Below, in pieces: positions 59,829 to 64,000 of a stretch of 64,000 nucleotides of DNA. Both the position numbers and the translations under genes were made by a program. Source of the stretch: Atkinsonella hypoxylon. Its lineage: Eukaryota; Ascomycota; Sordariomycetes; Hypocreales; Clavicipitaceae. Position 1 is the first letter of the stretch. Every line of letters starts with the position of its first letter. The notes beneath the pieces were generated by a model. That model saw nothing but the letters and a program-made list of their open reading frames with translations, had not been told where the DNA came from and searched no databases. The stretch is from the NCBI GenBank assembly GCA_000729835.1, contig JFHB01000065.1, forward strand, positions 1 to 64,000, read 5' to 3'.

Positions 59829-60416
59829 GCTCAGCGCGGCTGTGCTCAGGTATTAGAGAAGAAGTACAGATGCAATTAGTCAGGAATCTTGAAAGGCGAG
59901 TGCACCTTTACGCATATCTGCCTCTCGACGGATTTCGCAAAGCCTAGACTTCGGTCCGCTGATCGAATTTTTTTCCATTTTCCCTGTTACCGCAAGCTCT
60001 TCCGGGGCGCGCATTGCTCCGTAGCAAAAATTGAATTGAATGCGCGTGTTAGTTAGGCGCTAGACCGGAAGGAGACTCATCAGCCTCTCCCCCCGGTCGC
60101 CATCTGGGTTCCGAAGCCCCCTTAGTGCTGTACATAACGATACCGCACAATGTGCCATAGAATAGTGGGAACCCATGTAGACCTTGGTACATTGCACAAA
60201 GAGGACCCTAGAGACCTCAAGTACTTGTTATCGACGAGTCAAGGCGCCTGCAAACAGCCGACCGGACATCAACAAACGGAAGGGTCAGCAGCAAGCAAAG
60301 GACGTTGAATCCAGCCCATTCCATTCTTGACTCGACTCTCCCCTAATTCTCCACTCCCCTAACTATTTTCACCGCCTCGCCCAGAACAAATCGCAGCTCC
60401 GATTCAACACTGCACC
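59829..60416. promoter_or_regulatory. Divergent promoter region Gag-like gene / dut1
   Basis: These 588 bp separate two divergent start codons. CT-rich tracts (60,330-60,380) precede the dUTPase ATG, as is common for fungal housekeeping promoters. No TATA box or ACGCGT element is visible. Shared position means transcription of the Gag-like gene could depend on the dUTPase promoter region. Confidence 0.5.
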
Positions 60417-61020
60417 ATGTCCACCGCTGCAACCTCCCCCCCTGCCAAGCGCGTCAAGACCGACCTCTCGATGGAAGCCCCTCCCGCCCTGCAAGTCAAG
60501 AAGCTCTCCGGCAAGGCTCGTCTGCCCACCCGCGGCAGCGCCTTCGCAGCCGGCTACGACATCTACGCCGCAAGGGACGCCGTCGTGCCGGCGCGCGGCA
60601 AGGTCCTGGTAGACACGGACATAAGCATTGCCGTCCCCGCGGGAACATGTACGTTGGGGGAAACCAGATTCTTACTCGTGGACTGGATAAATAAAGAAAT
60701 GTATACATATATGTATAAACCCCTACTGACCTCGCCCTTTCTCAGACGGCCGTATCGCGCCTCGCTCCGGCCTGGCGAGCAAGCACTTTATTGATACTGG
60801 AGCTGGCGTCATCGATGCTGATTACCGCGGGGAGGTGAAGATTCTGCTTTTCAACCATGCTGAGAGTGACTTTGAGATCAAGGAGGGTGATCGGGTGGCT
60901 CAGTTGATTGTTGAGCGGATTTGCACGCCCGAGGTTGTGGAGGTGGAGGAGCTGGAGGAGAGTGTAAGGGGAGCTGGTGGGTTTGGGAGCACGGGAGGGT
61001 TTGCTGCGAATGGCGTCTAG
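60417..61020 (+). CDS. dut1: Deoxyuridine 5'-triphosphate nucleotidohydrolase (dUTPase)
   Basis: Two exons, 60417-60648 and 60746-61020, encode 168 residues, a normal length for a trimeric eukaryotic dUTPase. All five family motifs are present: AAGYDIYAA (motif 1), PRSGLASKH (2), the GVIDADYRGEV uracil-binding hairpin (3), RVAQLIVERI (4) and the P-loop-like GGFGSTGG near the C-terminus (5). The enzyme hydrolyses dUTP to dUMP and pyrophosphate, keeping uracil out of DNA and feeding dTMP synthesis, in nucleus and mitochondria. The intron splits the Tyr codon just before GRIAPRSG. The start is the first ATG, followed by a basic Ser/Pro-rich leader with KRVK that could be a nuclear signal. The 3' end is convergent with pyridoxal kinase. 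Confidence 0.95.
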
Positions 61021-61373
61021 GGGGAAGGGGAATGAATTGAGATGTGGTTTTTGTAGAAAATAGAAAGGAAAAGAGAGGCCGCTGGTGCTAGACGCCTTTG
61101 TGAGGTGCCGTGCAGAATATGATTGTTCTGTGAATACAAGGGTGCAGATGATTCAAGGGAGAAAGAACATGGCCAAAAAAAAACAAAAAAAAACCAAGCT
61201 CGCGAAATGGCTATTTGCAGCACACCAATAACTTGCAGATTCAGCACTCAAACAAAGATTCAGCTCCGCCAGAATGATGTGCATGCGTGTATTGACCGTA
61301 ATGCAGCAAGTCTACGCTCCAACGATGCTCATTCAAAGCCGACCCTACATCAAACGCCTCCCGTCCCTAACCC
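61021..61373. other. Convergent 3' region dut1 / pyridoxal kinase
   Basis: About 350 bp expected to hold both 3' UTRs, with an A-rich tract (AAAAAAAACAAAAAAAAACC at about 61,174-61,193). No gene is seen. Confidence 0.5.
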
Positions 61374-62771
61374 TCATATTGGTCGCGCATCAAACTTGGC
61401 TTCTGGCCTGCGCAAACTCTCCAAGTTCTGCACAAGCCTCAGCTCCGAAGCCTTAGACTTGATCTGCTGCTCTCCCTTGCCAGCCCGTCGCTCCTCCTCC
61501 GTCAAGCCTGCCTTCGTTCTCTCCACGACGCTCTGCATACCGTCCCTCGTCTTGACCAGCACCTCGTGCATGCTCGCGAGAACTCTTTCCGTCGCCCGCG
61601 CCAAGGGCAAGTCCTCTGCCTTTACGGCGTCATCGCTCAGCCAGCTGGGGCGGCGAATCAGTCCCTGCACCTCCTGAACTGCTTCTCGCATCCGGGCTGT
61701 GACCAAGGCGCCGAACATGTCGCCTGTTCCGCAAAAGTAGCAGTCGATGGAGGGAAATGTGATCTGGAAGAGACGCGCCTTGCCAGATGAGGTCATGCTG
61801 GACCCCACGACGGATAGATATACATGAGGTGGCGGTGGGCCGGCTGGCGAGAAGCTGACCGAGGTGATGATGACGTGGGGGATGCGGTACTTATCGTGGA
61901 GGGCCTGGATGGCTGTTTTGAGACTTTCCATGTCGACAATCTTGACTTCCGAGAGGAGTCTGGGCAATCTTCAGTCAACCTCGGCTGAGCAGAGCAGGAT
62001 CAAACCAAGAAAGCATACGCCAGAGAGGGAAAAGGGAAAAGGGAAAGGGGAAAAGGGAAAAGGGAAAAGGGAAAATAGGGTGAACAGAAAAGACAGACAT
62101 ATGTACGCACTCGGTCTCAAACTGATTCGGCAAGATCAAATCAGCATACTCAATCAACTCCTTATAAGCAGGCACCACATCCTCCGCCACATAAATCTCG
62201 CCATTGTCCCCCATAACCGGGTCGAGAACCCAAAAGAAGTCGCCCGGGCACTCCCGGTTTCTCTCCTTCAGTTCCTTGGCAATCCTGCCCACAGCGACGA
62301 CGGCCTCCGCGCCGGGTATGTACCCCGAGAGCATCATGTCGAAATCGTCGAGGTAGGACTGGCGCAGGCCCTCGTATAGGTCTGTGATTTCCTGCGCCGA
62401 CACCTTTGTGCCGGTCCATTTTCTGTACCCAGTGTGATTACCTAACATCGTCGTTAGCACCTCTGTGCCGGCGAGACAATTCAGATGAGATATGTACTGA
62501 ATTGGACGGTGTTGAGGGCCGCGACATCATAGCCGAGGGACTGGAGGGCAAAGACTGCGATCTTATTGCCTACGTATCTGTCTTCTTATTTAGCCTGGGA
62601 GTTTTGAGCATTTGCTTCGGGGCATCTCGGACGGCGGTCATCCTGGTCTGCGTACCCTGACACGACCTGGAGATGTCATGTCAGCAGAGTCACGATGCAC
62701 ACAAGCCCAAGAAGGATATTCCATACATGGCTAGCCACAGCCAGTACTCTCGTCGCTCTGTCTTGCATCAT
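61374..62771 (-). CDS. Pyridoxal kinase (PdxK/Bud16 family)
   Basis: Five exons on the minus strand, 62727-62771, 62656-62666, 62498-62577, 62111-62441 and 61374-61959, total 350 residues with all phases consistent. The joined N-terminus reads TRVLAVASHVVSGYVGNK, the first conserved segment of the family; exon 2 supplies only 11 nt of it. Further features are LNTVQFSNHTGYRKW (substrate lid), DPVMGD near 117, LPNQFETELLSE spanning intron 4 (donor GTGCGT at 62105-62110), and the GTGDMFGAL ribokinase-fold anion hole and catalytic Asp near 235. The enzyme phosphorylates pyridoxal, pyridoxine and pyridoxamine with ATP in vitamin B6 salvage. Two consecutive ATGs start the frame. Intron 4 contains a run of GAAAAGG units (about 62,028-62,075 on the plus strand). 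The C-terminal 50 residues are charged and probably variable. Confidence 0.92.
62656..62666 (-). other. 11-nt microexon of pyridoxal kinase
   Basis: GTCGTGTCAGG on the minus strand, flanked by CCAG and GTACGC, encodes Val-Val-Ser and two bases of the next Gly. Skipping it would break the frame and remove the conserved VVSG segment. It is listed separately because automatic gene prediction is likely to miss it. Confidence 0.8.
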
Positions 62772-63640
62772 GAGCCGCTCACTTTGTGTGGTAGTTGCTC
62801 TGGGAACTTGTTCAAGGAAACGCTCTTGTGCTCCGGTGATATCTGTCTTTATCTCACCTTGCGGGGTACGGGCAAGCTCGCGAAAGCTTCAAGAGACCTC
62901 TCCCCCAGCGTAGAGTATCCTGGAGACAGGATTGTCCTTCAAGAGCAACTAGAAGCATAAAACAAAGACGTGAGAATTGAAATTAAATCAGCTATAAGGA
63001 CATTCATTCCCTCACTGGACGAGGAGAGAAGCGAAAGACACGGAAGCAAGTGGAGTTAAATCATTTGAACCTGGGGAATGAAAAATCGGGCCGCGGCCAC
63101 GCCACAACCGGGCGACATCGTTTCAGCCTCATGCCGTAACTATCCAGTTGTTTTCAGCGGTGCGCAGCAGCGTGATGGCAGGCAATGTGCCAATCATGTC
63201 CCCTGGGAAGAGTCGGTACTGTGCATACGAAATCCAAATTGCGTTTTGAGCCGCGCGCGCGCATTATATAGTTAACTACACATCAACTTGAAACTGCGGG
63301 CGCTGTCATTGTGATAAGATGCCATCTGCCCAAGACTCCATGTCGGCCAAGCGTATACTAAGATTTTTCAGATTCATTATCGTCAAAGCATATGCCATCC
63401 TGCGTCTAGATATCAACTAAGGAACTAACGCCTTTTATACCTCTCATATCTCAATCATCGTTTGTTTGTTCGACGATTCCACCCGTGATCATGCTGGGCC
63501 TGTTCCATCCAAAAGCACGGCGTGCCTTTACTCAGCACTGCGTCCTGTCTAAAGCCAGCGCAAAATAATTTGAATGCTGTGCCTTGTATCATGTCGTGTT
63601 ACAGCGAATGGCTTTATTTTGACGCTACCACGTCGTTCTT
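62772..63640. other. Region between pyridoxal kinase start and PCNA end
   Basis: About 0.87 kb carrying the pyridoxal kinase promoter and the 3' flank of the PCNA gene. A CGCGCGCGCGC tract lies at about 63,253. Open frames such as 62,673-62,960 are antisense to the first pyridoxal kinase exon and are not supported. Confidence 0.5.
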
Positions 63641-64000
63641 CTACTCCTCGTCACCAATCTGTGATTCATCCAAGTCAGTCAAAATTGTCCAAATCCACAG
63701 CAATCGGTGGTTACCGATATGCAAGGCTCACCGGAAGCTGACTTACCTTGGGGGCTAAGTAGAAGCGCAAGTAGCTGCTACCGGACAAGTTATACTCAAC
63801 CAGAAGCGGAACCTCGCTCGACAGGCAAATCTTGACCTGAGTTGAAAGAGCTGCGGCCTTGCAGAAGTTGACCAAGTACTTGAGCGAGAAAGTCAGAGAC
63901 ACAGGCTCAGTAAGTTCAATGTCCACATTCAGCTCCGGTTTGTCGAGATTTGTGTGACTGCGCAAGGTAACGGAACCATTGCCAATATCGCCGTTGCAGG
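63641..64000 (-). CDS. pol30: Proliferating cell nuclear antigen (PCNA), 3' end, partial
   Basis: Two exons are visible: 63747 to beyond the window edge, and a terminal 18-nt exon 63641-63658 (Ile-Gly-Asp-Glu-Glu-stop), joined by an 88-bp intron with GTAAGT donor and CAG acceptor. The visible protein is the last third of the second PCNA domain half: a CNGDIGNGSVTL-like segment, LTEPVSLTFSLKYLVNFCKAA, VPLLVEYNLSG and YLRFYLAPKIGDEE, the standard C-terminus. PCNA is the trimeric sliding clamp for replicative DNA polymerases and repair. The gene continues to the right of the window; the N-terminal domain and promoter are not visible. Confidence 0.95.

Noticed and set aside
60417..61020. dUTPase as part of a retroelement together with the Gag-like gene
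   Set aside because: dUTPase is divergent, has a normal fungal intron and the cellular five-motif form, and no pol lies nearby; adjacency is best taken as chance.

Overview
The window is nuclear DNA of a filamentous ascomycete. The signs are short introns (54-151 bp) with GTRNGT donors and CTAAC/CTGAC branch sites, ascomycete-specific protein families, and a compact gene half next to an extremely AT-rich, transposon-filled half with TpA-dominated decay typical of repeat-induced point mutation (RIP). The protein families fit Sordariomycetes, possibly Hypocreales; that placement is an inference from family resemblance, not a measurement.

Bases 1 to about 25,265 are a RIP-degraded transposon island with no intact gene. 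Its core is a nest: a minus-strand Ty1/copia element (outer LTRs 6960-7651 and 22456-23148) was split between pol and gag by a second, younger copy of the same family (12173-20028). The outer pol is also interrupted by a 490-bp repeat whose second copy lies inverted at 4018-4507. To the right is the 3' end of an unrelated plus-strand copia element (RT/RNase H remnant plus LTR).

From about 25,266 the composition becomes normal and genes follow closely. In order: Bub2 mitotic-exit GAP (+), Izh3-like PAQR membrane protein (-), THO subunit Thoc5-like (+), a membrane GT2 glycosyltransferase (+), an F-box protein (+), an APH-type phosphotransferase (-), a 39-residue Cys-rich ORF (+), the nuclear FKBP Fpr3/4 (+), an AGC/NDR-like kinase with two in-frame stops (+), Isc1 sphingolipid phospholipase C (-), an ABM-like protein (+), a triple-KH RNA-binding protein (-), a CENP-K-like kinetochore protein (+), an intact isolated copia-Gag-like gene (-), dUTPase (+), pyridoxal kinase (-), and the 3' end of PCNA (-, running off the window). 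Exons were assigned by hand from splice sites and reading frame. Several genes have very small exons (11, 17-20, 18 and 27 nt).

The genes are mostly housekeeping: cell cycle and chromosome (Bub2, CENP-K, PCNA, dUTPase), RNA biology (THO, KH), lipid and membrane (Izh3, Isc1) and cofactor salvage (pyridoxal kinase). They are not an operon-like or biosynthetic cluster. The least ordinary items are the intact Gag-like gene outside any retrotransposon, the small Cys-rich ORF with a TATA box and phased CCCCT repeats, the kinase whose two stops both fit a RIP mutation, and a series of hairpins at 41,085-41,206.
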